From: Planctomycetales bacterium 10988
GTDB taxonomy: Bacteria > Planctomycetota > Planctomycetia > Pirellulales > Pb10988
Length of the DNA stretch: 64,000 bases
NCBI GenBank assembly: GCA_009664345.1
Contig: CP043547.1
Span: 2,322,709-2,386,708, forward strand
Direction of reading: 5' to 3'
Below, in pieces: positions 11,240 through 19,409 of this stretch. The number at the start of each line of letters is the position of its first letter. The stretch's first letter is position 1. The position numbers and the translations under genes are program-made. Under the pieces are notes generated by a model. The model searched no databases and was not told the origin of the DNA. It saw nothing but the letters and a program-made list of their open reading frames with translations.

Positions 11240-11530
11240 TTAGACGCCAGAGCAAACGAAGATGGCGTAGAAGGTAAAACCTTCGATCAGGGCGGCGGCA
11301 ACAATCATCGCGGGGAAGATACGACCGGCGACTTCGGGTTGACGAGCCATGCTTTCGACCGCGGCAGCGGCCAACTTCCCGATCCCCAGACCAGCCCCGA
11401 TGGCCACCAAACCGGCACCCAGCGAGCCGCCGAAACCGAGATCAGAACCACCTTCTTGAGCGAAGCCAGGGGTCGAAAGAGCCAATACTGCAAAAAAAGC
11501 AACGATAGCAAGTTGAAAAACTCTGTTCAC
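11240..11530 (-). CDS. atpE: F-type ATP synthase subunit c with predicted signal peptide
   Basis: 96 residues. Residues 1-24 resemble a Sec signal peptide ending GFA-Q; the mature part has two helices joined by the conserved ARQPE loop (62-66). The ion-binding carboxylate is Glu83 in LIEGFTFY. The Gln of helix 1 and the Ser/Thr after the Glu that mark sodium-type rings are absent, so proton coupling is inferred. 173 bases separate it from atpF. Confidence 0.93.
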   Translation of the reverse strand: MNRVFQLAIVAFFAVLALSTPGFAQEGGSDLGFGGSLGAGLVAIGAGLGIGKLAAAAVESMARQPEVAGRIFPAMIVAAALIEGFTFYAIFVCSGV

Positions 11531-11590
11531 GAAAACTACTCCCGATTCCTAACTGTAGGGGGCAAAACTAAGCCACCAAGCAACGAACGT

Positions 11591-12607
11591 TTAGTGATGA
11601 TGCGAAGCTTGGCCTATAAACAAAGCGGCTAAAAACGTAAACACAAACGCTTGTAAGACTGCGACTAATAATTCCAAGACATAGAAAGCCGTCGTTCCCA
11701 ACACGCCGATCACCGTCGTGATTCCCCAGGTGTAAACCCCAGCTTCGGCTGCCCCGACCACCAGCCCAAGAATCGCCAGAATCACCAAGTGACCCGCCAC
11801 CATATTCGCCAGAAGACGAATGGCAAGCACCGCATGTCGAATGACCAACCCGATGACTTCAATCAAGAAAATCAAGAACTTGATCACGACCTCTAAAGGG
11901 AAAAGATACCAAGGCAATTCCACCTTGGGCACCATGTTGAGCCAAAATTCTCCAGGGCCCAACGATTCAATCCCAGAACTAATCGTCACGATAAAGGCAA
12001 CCAAGGCTAACGCCAAAGTTACCCCGAATTCTCCCGTGGCCGTTCCAGTAAATGGAATCAACCCAAAGAGATTTAATAACAGAATGAAGAAGAAGCTCGA
12101 CCACAAGAAGGGCAGATGCTTATTCATGTCTTTTTCGCCGAGGGCGGGCTTGGCAATTTGATCACGAACAAAGAACAGGCTTTCTTCGATCAGATTCCAA
12201 AAACGGCCACGCGGAGGGTTCCCCCCACGAATATGACGAGCCAGCCCGGCGAAAACAACTAGGATCAGCAATCCCGCCACCAGTTCGAGAATCATGAATT
12301 TGCTAATACAGAAGCCTTGCCACGGCTCATACAAATTCAACGGGGTGCCAAAAGGCTGAGGAATCAAGGCTTTGCCGGCGAGGGCATCTTGCCAATCTTC
12401 CAAGGTCGCATGCTCCAGGGCTTCTTTATCAGCGATGGCAGCTTCTTGATTGGGTAGCTCTTGGATATGATCATCCGTCAGCCATTCCGGTTCTCGAAGC
12501 CAACTGGGAACGTCTTCCATCGACTTGAATCGATCCCCAGGCAACAAAATCTTGGGCACCTCAAAATAGTAACTATCTTGCAGGTGAAAGAGAGGATCAT
12601 CCGCCAT
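11591..12607 (-). CDS. atpB: F-type ATP synthase subunit a
   Basis: 338 residues, longer than usual because about 90 hydrophilic residues precede the first membrane helix. The essential arginine of the proton channel is Arg264 in AIRLLANMVAGH, and the last helix ends in LFIGQASHHH. Its start lies two bases beyond the stop of the preceding small membrane gene, indicating coupling. Partner of the c ring in Fo. Confidence 0.95.
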   Translation of the reverse strand: MADDPLFHLQDSYYFEVPKILLPGDRFKSMEDVPSWLREPEWLTDDHIQELPNQEAAIADKEALEHATLEDWQDALAGKALIPQPFGTPLNLYEPWQGFCISKFMILELVAGLLILVVFAGLARHIRGGNPPRGRFWNLIEESLFFVRDQIAKPALGEKDMNKHLPFLWSSFFFILLLNLFGLIPFTGTATGEFGVTLALALVAFIVTISSGIESLGPGEFWLNMVPKVELPWYLFPLEVVIKFLIFLIEVIGLVIRHAVLAIRLLANMVAGHLVILAILGLVVGAAEAGVYTWGITTVIGVLGTTAFYVLELLVAVLQAFVFTFLAALFIGQASHHH

Positions 12608-12609
12608 GT

Positions 12610-13053
12610 TTAGTTCATCTCCTCACGATTGCCGGGGCTGGGAGTCGGGAAGTACATTTCCAAGTAATCTTTCCAGGATACTGACAGGATGGTCGCAAAA
12701 GGCAGTGCCACGAAATAGAACAACAAGAGCCATTCCATTTCATCTCGCTGCTCGTCTTCGTAGAGCAAAGCCCCATAGAAGAGCGGACCGCCGATTCGCA
12801 AACCACTGCTTGCCAAGGCGGCGGCAACGGACTGCCGAGGAATTGCCCACAGCCACGTACAGGCCAAACCAAAAACACTGGCAAACCAGCAAACTCCAGC
12901 GGCTCGGAAGGAAATTTCAGCTACTTCAGGATCATGAACTGCCCCATTGGCGGCTGCAAAAGCAGCCCAGGCGAGTAACATCCCTACCGAAAAGAGAGCC
13001 ACACGAGAAGAAAAGCTAAGCAGTTCAATGCCATACCAGAGCTTTTTCCACAT
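12610..13053 (-). CDS. Four-helix membrane protein at the atpI/atpR position
   Basis: 147 residues with four predicted membrane segments (about 18-37, 47-70, 74-95 and 107-127) and a short polar C-terminus. It sits between atpZ and atpB and almost touches atpB, the position where AtpI or AtpR assembly factors occur in other bacteria. Sequence similarity to AtpI is not obvious by eye, so a role in Fo assembly is inferred from position only. Confidence 0.75.
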   Translation of the reverse strand: MWKKLWYGIELLSFSSRVALFSVGMLLAWAAFAAANGAVHDPEVAEISFRAAGVCWFASVFGLACTWLWAIPRQSVAAALASSGLRIGGPLFYGALLYEDEQRDEMEWLLLFYFVALPFATILSVSWKDYLEMYFPTPSPGNREEMN

Positions 13054-13133
13054 CGCACGCCCTTTTCGGTTAGCCTCTTCCCTTCACACCAGAGAAAGAT
13101 TACGGTAAGTCATTTTATATTCAAACTTTAGAA

Positions 13134-13394
13134 CTAAGGAGCCTTGGTCGTTTTCACCATGTAAACCAAGTGAATAATCCCTGCGGTGACCCCTAGCACT
13201 AAACCAATCAACACACAAAAACTCGTGTTCCACTGCGAATCCAACCAACCACCCAAAATCGCGGGCAAAATCATTTCCAACACGACGGCGAAAATTCGCG
13301 AAACCCATCGCATCGCTTCGGAATACGATTGTGTCATTTGCTGAAAAAAATTGTCGTCCGATTGCTGTTTCTTTTCAGATGGATCGGTTGCCAT
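13134..13394 (-). CDS. atpZ: AtpZ/AtpI-family small membrane protein, first gene of the ATP synthase operon
   Basis: 86 residues with a polar N-terminus and two membrane helices (about 35-53 and 60-80) joined by GGWLDSQWNTS, the pattern of AtpZ-type F1Fo-associated subunits (Mg2+/Ca2+ transport or c-ring assembly has been proposed for the family). AGGGA lies six bases before the ATG. A candidate promoter is about 80-110 bases upstream. Confidence 0.8.
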   Translation of the reverse strand: MATDPSEKKQQSDDNFFQQMTQSYSEAMRWVSRIFAVVLEMILPAILGGWLDSQWNTSFCVLIGLVLGVTAGIIHLVYMVKTTKAP

Positions 13395-13472
13395 TGGATT
13401 CCCTGACTTGCTAGATGACTGGTCCCCGGTGATTCCCGCTTCCCCATCATTTCATCAAGCCAAGTGTCCGAC

Positions 13473-13502
13473 AAGCTAACGCACGCTGAATAGGTTTGTC
13501 AA
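13473..13502 (-). promoter_or_regulatory. Candidate promoter of the ATP synthase operon
   Basis: Reading the minus strand, a consensus TTGACA (13502-13497) is followed after 18 bases by TAGCTT (13478-13473), a weak -10. The predicted leader would be about 70 bases. The -35 is perfect; the -10 matches the consensus at only three positions. Confidence 0.4.
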
Positions 13503-14510
13503 CTAGCGCGACCTGATTTCGTAACTTTTTTCACAAAGTCTTCTTATTTACCTAAACTATATTTATAAAACAACTTAAATCTTTTCATCATTCTAAAACA
13601 CGGAAAAGGTGAGGGCGAAAAAGTTTCTTATAATCCAAAGTTTCCGCGCAATCCATCCAGCACTCTTCTCCAAACCTGTCTTTGCCTCAAATCGATAACC
13701 CGCAAAATCCGAATGATCTCACGATTTGAAAATGAGGGAATCCCTCCCCTACCATTCAGACATTCCTCTATTTCTTTTGATTCAAAAAATATTTTTCTCT
13801 TTGAATCAAGGACTAGAATGACATCATATCGACAACACATCCTTTAAGATAAAGAATTCAAAACATAAGCATTCCCTTATCCAACTTTCACTTATCCCCG
13901 TTTAAACATTTGTTAATTTCAAACCATAAGTATTATTGATGATTCTATTTATTGATAATTTTAGTTCTTGAAACCAAGTCAGCTTCGCACACCTAAGGAA
14001 CGGTTTGCCTTGTAGAAAGATGGTCACACCCCGCAATGTGTATCTATTTTGCACTTATCACGAAGTTCAATTGGATAGGTACACATCAATGAGATGACAG
14101 GTGTTGATTTTTTTTCCAGAGGTGTTATTCTTGATGTTGCAGCAACGAGTTTTCTTACAGCAAGATCATCATCTTTCTCGATATTTTCGTTCCTACTAGC
14201 ATTGATCTGATCTAAAGGATTCAAACAATGGCAATTTTCTACCCTCAGACCTGCCTATTGAATCATTGATCCAGGGGATTGAAGTAACCAATCTCCTTCT
14301 TATTTAGACCCATCAATTGGTAAACAAAAATTACAAATTGGCGGTTTTGGGAAAGATGGGATATTTTGCGGCAACTAAAGAAGTAGTTCCGCGCGATTAT
14401 CTGAATTTAGCCAAGCTTACCATGAATTAAGACGTCAAGGAGGACGTTGTCATTCTCTTACCAACGAGGGGCAGTCTCAGCCTCCCCCTCTTTTAGGGAG
14501 TTTTTGTTCT
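13503..14510. other. Long AT-rich gap between the atp operon and the DUF4912 gene
   Basis: About 1 kb of AT-rich sequence with no convincing gene. Two short minus-strand frames (13628-13840 and 14024-14224) lack ribosome-binding sites and protein-like composition. No tRNA-like cloverleaf or strong hairpin was seen. Confidence 0.5.
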
Positions 14511-15599
14511 ATGACCGTCGAAAAATTGCAAAGCTATCGGAAAAAAGACCTCGCACAGATGGCTCGGAGCCAGGGGGTTAAGGGTTGGCATGCGATGCGT
14601 AAGGATGAATTGATCGACGTACTTGCCGAAGAAGAGAAGCCCACCCCCAAGCGAACCCGATCTACAAAGAGTTCCAAGAAAATAAGCACATCTTCCACCG
14701 CGACTGCCACGAAGGCTCCTCCCAAATCGAAAAAGTCGTCTTCGACAGCTCCCAAGCAAACCCGCAAGCAAGCCAAAGAATTGATGGAAATTCGTGAACG
14801 TCGGGAGCGTAGCAAAAATTTGGCCTTCGGTGCCAAACCCGATCAACAAGACAATATGAGCCAAGATCAACTGAGTTTGGCGGTATGCGATCCCTTCTGG
14901 TTGCAAGCACGCTGGAATCTCTCGGCTTGTGGCGTTCGTCGGGCGGAAGTTGCTTTGGCTCAAGAATGGCATAACGCCAAGCCAGTTCTTCGCTTATATG
15001 AAATCACCTCGCAAGGTTCAACTAATCACGCCGGCGAACTTTTGAAAACAATCGTCATTCACGGTGGGGTCAAAACTTGGTACCTGGAAGTCAAAGACCC
15101 CCCGAAAACCTACCGTGTCGAGATCGGCTACCTGACCGCTGCCGGCAAATTCTTTATGCTGGCCCGCAGCAATCGCGTCAGTACTCCTCGTGATGGAGCC
15201 GGGGAAGTTGTCAATGAACAACCTTCCAAAGAGCCGGCCATGACCGCTCAGCCGAAACCAAGTGAAGTCTCCGAACGGATTAATCGCACTTTGACCGCTC
15301 ATCGCTTCCTGCCGCTTGGCATCAATGGCCAACGCGAACGCGATTTCCAATTCCAACTCGATGCCAAATTGATTGTGTCCGGTTCGACGCAGCCTGGCTC
15401 AACGGTTTCTCTGCAAAATGATTGTGTTGATCTTCGTCCGGATGGCAGTTTTACGGTGACGTTCCCCTTGGAAGATGGCCGTCAAATCATTCCAGCCGTC
15501 GCTTGCAGTCCCGATGGCGTTGAAAAACGAACGATCGTCTTGGCCGTCGAGCGTAATACCAAAGTGATGGAACCGATTATCCGCGAACATCACGGCTAG
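14511..15599 (+). CDS. DUF4912-domain protein with an N-terminal Rho_N-like motif
   Basis: 362 residues. Residues ~4-42 resemble a Rho N-terminal/SAP-type helical motif (YRKKDLAQMARSQGVKGW then MRKDELIDVL). A basic Ser/Lys/Thr-rich linker follows. Residues ~120-225 match DUF4912 (LAVCDPFWLQARWNLS, then RVEIGYLTAAGKFFMLARSN), a domain found widely in planctomycetes and cyanobacteria with no fixed function. A beta-rich region (~265-355) completes the protein. The basic linker and Rho_N-like motif suggest nucleic acid binding, but this is inference. Confidence 0.85.
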   Translation: MTVEKLQSYRKKDLAQMARSQGVKGWHAMRKDELIDVLAEEEKPTPKRTRSTKSSKKISTSSTATATKAPPKSKKSSSTAPKQTRKQAKELMEIRERRERSKNLAFGAKPDQQDNMSQDQLSLAVCDPFWLQARWNLSACGVRRAEVALAQEWHNAKPVLRLYEITSQGSTNHAGELLKTIVIHGGVKTWYLEVKDPPKTYRVEIGYLTAAGKFFMLARSNRVSTPRDGAGEVVNEQPSKEPAMTAQPKPSEVSERINRTLTAHRFLPLGINGQRERDFQFQLDAKLIVSGSTQPGSTVSLQNDCVDLRPDGSFTVTFPLEDGRQIIPAVACSPDGVEKRTIVLAVERNTKVMEPIIREHHG

Positions 15600-15625
15600 G
15601 GGAAACGTAAAGAACATCTTGGCCA

Positions 15626-15654
15626 TTGCTCGTTTGAAGCGTTTTAGCTACAAA
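15626..15654 (+). promoter_or_regulatory. Promoter of the 6S-like RNA
   Basis: TTGCTC at 15626-15631 and TACAAA at 15649-15654 are separated by 17 bases. The predicted start of transcription is near 15661, immediately before the closing stem of the RNA described below. Each hexamer matches the consensus at four positions. Confidence 0.5.
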
Positions 15655-15660
15655 TGATGA

Positions 15661-15876
15661 TTCGGATTCCTCTGCCATGTTCGTGTTGCCGATGTTAATT
15701 GCTGGTGAGCCGATAACAGGAACCCGTTGGGTCCCGAACCTTTTGGCTTTGTGAGGATCTCTCCTTCCTTTCACGGGAAGGACTGGAACTTCACTCCCTA
15801 ATTGGTGAGGCACCCCTATTTGAACTGCGGGCTCCCCATGAGCGCATCGCCACGGCATTGCGGCGGAGGAATCTTT
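15661..15876 (+). ncRNA. Structured RNA resembling 6S RNA
   Basis: About 210 bases with no open frame fold as one long irregular rod. The ends pair over 12 bp (GATTCCTCTGCC at 15665-15676 with GGCGGAGGAATC at 15862-15873), GGTGAGCC (15704-15711) pairs with GGCTCCCC (15830-15837), and a 7-bp apical hairpin forms from TCCTTCC and GGAAGGA around 15763-15783. A largely unpaired middle lies between. This closing stem, bubble and terminal stem layout, length and TGAGCCGATA element fit 6S RNA, which binds the sigma-70 holoenzyme. Upstream lies a promoter, downstream a terminator. An unrelated regulatory RNA remains possible. Confidence 0.55.
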
Positions 15877-15893
15877 TCATCTTTAAAACTGAC

Positions 15894-15926
15894 AATCCAT
15901 GCCCTCCTTGGCATGGATTTTTCTTT
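15894..15926 (+). terminator. Rho-independent terminator
   Basis: AATCCATGCC and GGCATGGATT pair perfectly around the loop CTCCTT and are followed by TTTCTTTT on the plus strand. It ends either the DUF4912 transcript or, more likely, the structured RNA that finishes just before it. Confidence 0.88.
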
Positions 15927-15948
15927 TGTCAGCTTCTCAAATTCACTT

Positions 15949-16893
15949 CTATTTTTGCCCGAATTGGTGGCCGGTGGCGGTTGTTTGCGCACGATAAAGC
16001 CCCGTTCGTGCCGTGATAAACAGGGTGGAATTCTCTGGACCGCCGAAGGTGACGTTGGCAGGTTTCTCCGGAACTTCGACAATTCCCACCATACTTCCAT
16101 CAGGCCGAAAAACCTGAAGTCCCAAACCGGATGTAATATAAAGGTTGCCCTGGGTGTCAATCGTCAGCCCATCGCCACCCCGTCCCGATTGCCCTTCTGC
16201 TTGCTTCAAAGTACAGAAGACTTTCCCTTTGCCAACTTTGCCCGGAGATTTGACTGGGTAAACCATCATCTCCGCTTGTCCACTGGGAATAACATAAAGT
16301 TTCGTTTCATCCGGCGAAAGAATAATGCCATTTGGATTGGGCAAATCTTCGACCACCCGAATAATTTTTCCATTCGGTCGACGATAGTAAACGCCCAAAG
16401 TATCTTGCGGCATCGGCTCGGGGGCACGGAACGAAGGATCAGTGAAGTAAATTCCCCCTTGTTGATCGATGACGAGATCGTTCGGGGCATTGAAGCGATT
16501 TCCTTTATATTTGCCAGCCAAAACTTCGCGATCTTCGGAGTTGTCAAGCGAACGGCGAACCACCTGCCCATCCATCTCACAAGCAATCAAGGTCGCACTG
16601 GAAGGGTCGTACATAATGCCATTGGTATGGTGCGAAGTGGAGGTGAATTCGGTGATTTGGCCCGAGGAGTCGAGTTGATAAATTTTCTCCGCGGGGATGT
16701 CGGAAAAGTAAAGATTTCCGCCCGGCACATAGGTTGGGCCTTCGGTAAATTGAAATCCATCTTGAATTTTTTCAGTTTTTTCCCAAGTAGGGTCTTCTGC
16801 TTGAAGCATTGTCGGCAAGAAAAACGCCGCAATTACGGCAGTGAAATAGAACCTACCGTGAGCTTTTGCTATGGTTTGTAACGTCGTGAGCAT
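15949..16893 (-). CDS. Secreted SMP-30/gluconolactonase-family beta-propeller
   Basis: 314 residues with an N-terminal signal peptide (cleavage near residue 32, after MLQA). The six-bladed propeller fold is indicated by repeated strands, and the divalent metal ligands of the family are visible: Glu in TEGPTY, Asn in PNDLVID, and Asp in LSPDETKLYV. The family hydrolyses sugar lactones; the exact substrate is unknown. Export suggests a role in extracellular sugar breakdown. The gene stands alone on the minus strand. Confidence 0.88.
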   Translation of the reverse strand: MLTTLQTIAKAHGRFYFTAVIAAFFLPTMLQAEDPTWEKTEKIQDGFQFTEGPTYVPGGNLYFSDIPAEKIYQLDSSGQITEFTSTSHHTNGIMYDPSSATLIACEMDGQVVRRSLDNSEDREVLAGKYKGNRFNAPNDLVIDQQGGIYFTDPSFRAPEPMPQDTLGVYYRRPNGKIIRVVEDLPNPNGIILSPDETKLYVIPSGQAEMMVYPVKSPGKVGKGKVFCTLKQAEGQSGRGGDGLTIDTQGNLYITSGLGLQVFRPDGSMVGIVEVPEKPANVTFGGPENSTLFITARTGLYRAQTTATGHQFGQK

Positions 16894-17229
16894 TTCGTAA
16901 AATCCTTAGGTATTCTATCAAAATTTACGGGAAAAAAGGGGGAAGAGAACGATTCGCTCGATCCATTGGCTCCCATCGATTTTCAGCTTCCAGCTTGTAA
17001 CTCACAGCTTCCTGCCGCGAGGGCGTTCCTTTTACTCGGCAAAATCAGCCGCCAGGGAAGTTCTCCGGCAATCCTCAATTTGATGCCGGGTGCCCATTCC
17101 CCTCACGATACGCAAGTTTATAATGACAATCAATCTTTTGGGGACAGCTTCCCTGGCTTTGGAAGGCCAACACCGAAAAATTTCGTCATCAAAGGTGAAG
17201 GAAGTAAGCTCAAACCCGAGTATGGGACC

Positions 17230-18762
17230 ATGATCTGCGTTAGCATCGGCTATCCAAAAGCGAAAGAACTCCTGGCAAAACATCGTCGGCTCGTCAAAGC
17301 CGGCGTCGAGTTGGTAGAGTGGCGGCTGGATTGCCTAGAAGAATCGATCGATTGTAGTGCGCTCATTGCTAAACGACCTGGACCGATTGTCGTCACGGCC
17401 CGGCGACCGATTGATGGAGGCCGGTTCTCCGGAGCGGAATCGGAACGCCTGGCTTGGCTCAAGGATGCCATCAGTGCGGAGCCGGAATATGTCGATCTAG
17501 AGGATGAAATCGCCGGGAGCATTACTCGCTCGGGTTCCACCAAACGGATTGTGAGCCATCACGACTTCGAAAAAACGCCGGAAAATCTGCTGGAAATGCA
17601 TGAGCAGATGGCCGAGCTCGATCCCGATATCATCAAGCTTGCGACCCTGGCTATCTCACCACACGACAATCTTCGCATGCTGCAACTGGTGAAAACGAGT
17701 GAAGTTCCCACCGTCGGACTTTGCATGGGTGAAATCGGCGTGCCAAGCCGCATCTTGGGCAAAAAGTTCGGCTCGCCGCTAACCTATGCCGCCGCTTCTA
17801 CCGAAGAACCTCTTGGACCGGGGCAAATCAGTTGGGAGCAAATGCGGGACTTTTATCGCTATCCCGAATTGAATGCCGATACCGAAGTCTTCGGTGTCAT
17901 TGGCGATCCCATTCAACACAGCTACAGCCCGCTGGTGCATAATACGGCGTTTGCGGAGTTGAAGATGAATCGTATCTATCTGCCTTTTCGCATTCCCGCC
18001 GAGGACCTCGCCGAGTTCATTGACGATGCCATTGATCTAGGAATTAAAGGCTTGAGCGTCACCATTCCGCATAAAGAACGCGTCGTCGATAAGCTCACCA
18101 AGATGGGGGAACTCGTTCAAGGAACTGATGCGGCGAACACGATTCTCTACGATGGCACGCGACGGCTGGGCTACAATACCGACGTCGAAGCCGCCATGGA
18201 AAGCCTCCACGAAGGGTGGGAAGAAACAGGTTCCTCAAAGAGTTCGAAGTCAAAGAAAAAGGCGAAACCCTTCGACGGAAAAACGGTTCTGATTCTCGGA
18301 GCCGGCGGCGCGGCGAAAGCCATCGCTTACGGGGTTCATGAACGTGGGGCCGAGGTGATTCTCACCAGTCGCACCGAGGAACGAGCCGCCAAACTCGCCG
18401 AACGGCTCGAATGCAAATCCATTCCCTGGGAAGATCGCGAAACCTCGGAACCCGACGCGGTCATCAACTGCACGCCGCTGGGCATGTTCCCCAAGGTCGA
18501 AGTTTCCCCGGTCTCCAAAAACTTTTTGAAACCGAATATGATCGTCTTCGACACGGTCTATCATCCGGAAGAAACTCTCTTCATCCGATCCGCCCGCGCT
18601 CGAGGTTGCCAAGTCGTGACCGGAATCGAAATGTTCGTTCGGCAGGCCGCGGCCCAATTCAAGCTCTTTACCGAAGAAGACCCGCCAGTGGAAATCATGC
18701 GAAAGGTCCTGCGGGAAGCCGTCGAAACCCAAGTGGTCAGCAGTTCGACATCCTCCGCCTGA
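17230..18762 (+). CDS. aroDE: Bifunctional 3-dehydroquinate dehydratase (type I) / shikimate dehydrogenase
   Basis: 510 residues joining steps three and four of the shikimate pathway. The N-terminal half is type I AroD: EWRLD, the Schiff-base lysine in IIKLAT, the catalytic histidine in SHHDFEKTP and GEIGVPSR. From about residue 215, AroE shows GDPIQHSYSPLVHN, SVTIPHKE with the catalytic lysine, and the NADP loop GAGGAAKAIA followed by TSRTEER. A basic linker is inserted near residue 335. The frame is open upstream to 16966, but those 88 codons have no domain character, so I start at the ATG before ICVSIGYPK. A TATAAT lies at 17119-17124 without a good -35. Confidence 0.93.
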   Translation: MICVSIGYPKAKELLAKHRRLVKAGVELVEWRLDCLEESIDCSALIAKRPGPIVVTARRPIDGGRFSGAESERLAWLKDAISAEPEYVDLEDEIAGSITRSGSTKRIVSHHDFEKTPENLLEMHEQMAELDPDIIKLATLAISPHDNLRMLQLVKTSEVPTVGLCMGEIGVPSRILGKKFGSPLTYAAASTEEPLGPGQISWEQMRDFYRYPELNADTEVFGVIGDPIQHSYSPLVHNTAFAELKMNRIYLPFRIPAEDLAEFIDDAIDLGIKGLSVTIPHKERVVDKLTKMGELVQGTDAANTILYDGTRRLGYNTDVEAAMESLHEGWEETGSSKSSKSKKKAKPFDGKTVLILGAGGAAKAIAYGVHERGAEVILTSRTEERAAKLAERLECKSIPWEDRETSEPDAVINCTPLGMFPKVEVSPVSKNFLKPNMIVFDTVYHPEETLFIRSARARGCQVVTGIEMFVRQAAAQFKLFTEEDPPVEIMRKVLREAVETQVVSSSTSSA

Positions 18763-18860
18763 TTCGTTAGAATAGCTTCCCTTCCCGAGCATTGAGCATC
18801 AAGCAAAAAGCACTTTTTATTTCTTCCCAAAATCCAACGAGTTGATCGAGGCGGCCTGCG

Positions 18861-19409
18861 ATGTCCCAACGTATGATCTTGATAGGCTATCGCGGCACTG
18901 GCAAGACAACCATCGCACGGGAATTGTCCCGACTTCTCCATTGGCCGTGGCTGGATGCGGATATTGAGTTGGAACGAAATTCCGGGCGTTCGATCGGTCA
19001 AATCTTCGCCGAAGAGGGCGAACCGGCCTTTCGAAAATATGAAGCGGTCTTGCTGCGGCAACTTCTCAAGCGTGAGCCTTTGATTCTCGCCACCGGAGGC
19101 GGAGTCATCATCGATCCGAAAAATCGTTCCAGGATCAAAAAGGCCGGGGGCATGGTCGTTTGGCTCGATGCCACCTTGGAAATCTTGCTGGCTCGCTTGC
19201 ATTCCGATTCTCCGGCAGCCCATCGCCGCCCGGCGTTGACCGAGCGTTCGGCAGAGGAAGAAGTCAAACATCTTTTGGAACAGCGACGGCCTTGGTACGA
19301 GGAGTGTGCCGACTGGCGACTCCCGACCGAGTTGCAACGTCCTTCCGATCTCGCTCGCCAAATTGTGCAGCATTTCGAATTGCCTACTGTTAGTTCGGAG
19401 TGGTCGTGA
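18861..19409 (+). CDS. aroK: Shikimate kinase
   Basis: 182 residues. Walker A is GYRGTGKTT near residue 9, the shikimate-binding DADIE follows, then GGGVI near 77 and the lid arginine in RRPALT. It catalyses the step after AroE, so aroDE and aroK are adjacent by pathway order, with 98 bases between them. The 3' end overlaps the start of the prepilin peptidase gene. Confidence 0.93.
   Translation: MSQRMILIGYRGTGKTTIARELSRLLHWPWLDADIELERNSGRSIGQIFAEEGEPAFRKYEAVLLRQLLKREPLILATGGGVIIDPKNRSRIKKAGGMVVWLDATLEILLARLHSDSPAAHRRPALTERSAEEEVKHLLEQRRPWYEECADWRLPTELQRPSDLARQIVQHFELPTVSSEWS

Noticed and set aside
13628-14224. Two short minus-strand frames in the AT-rich gap
   Set aside because: No ribosome-binding site, no recognisable motif, and frames of this length are expected by chance.
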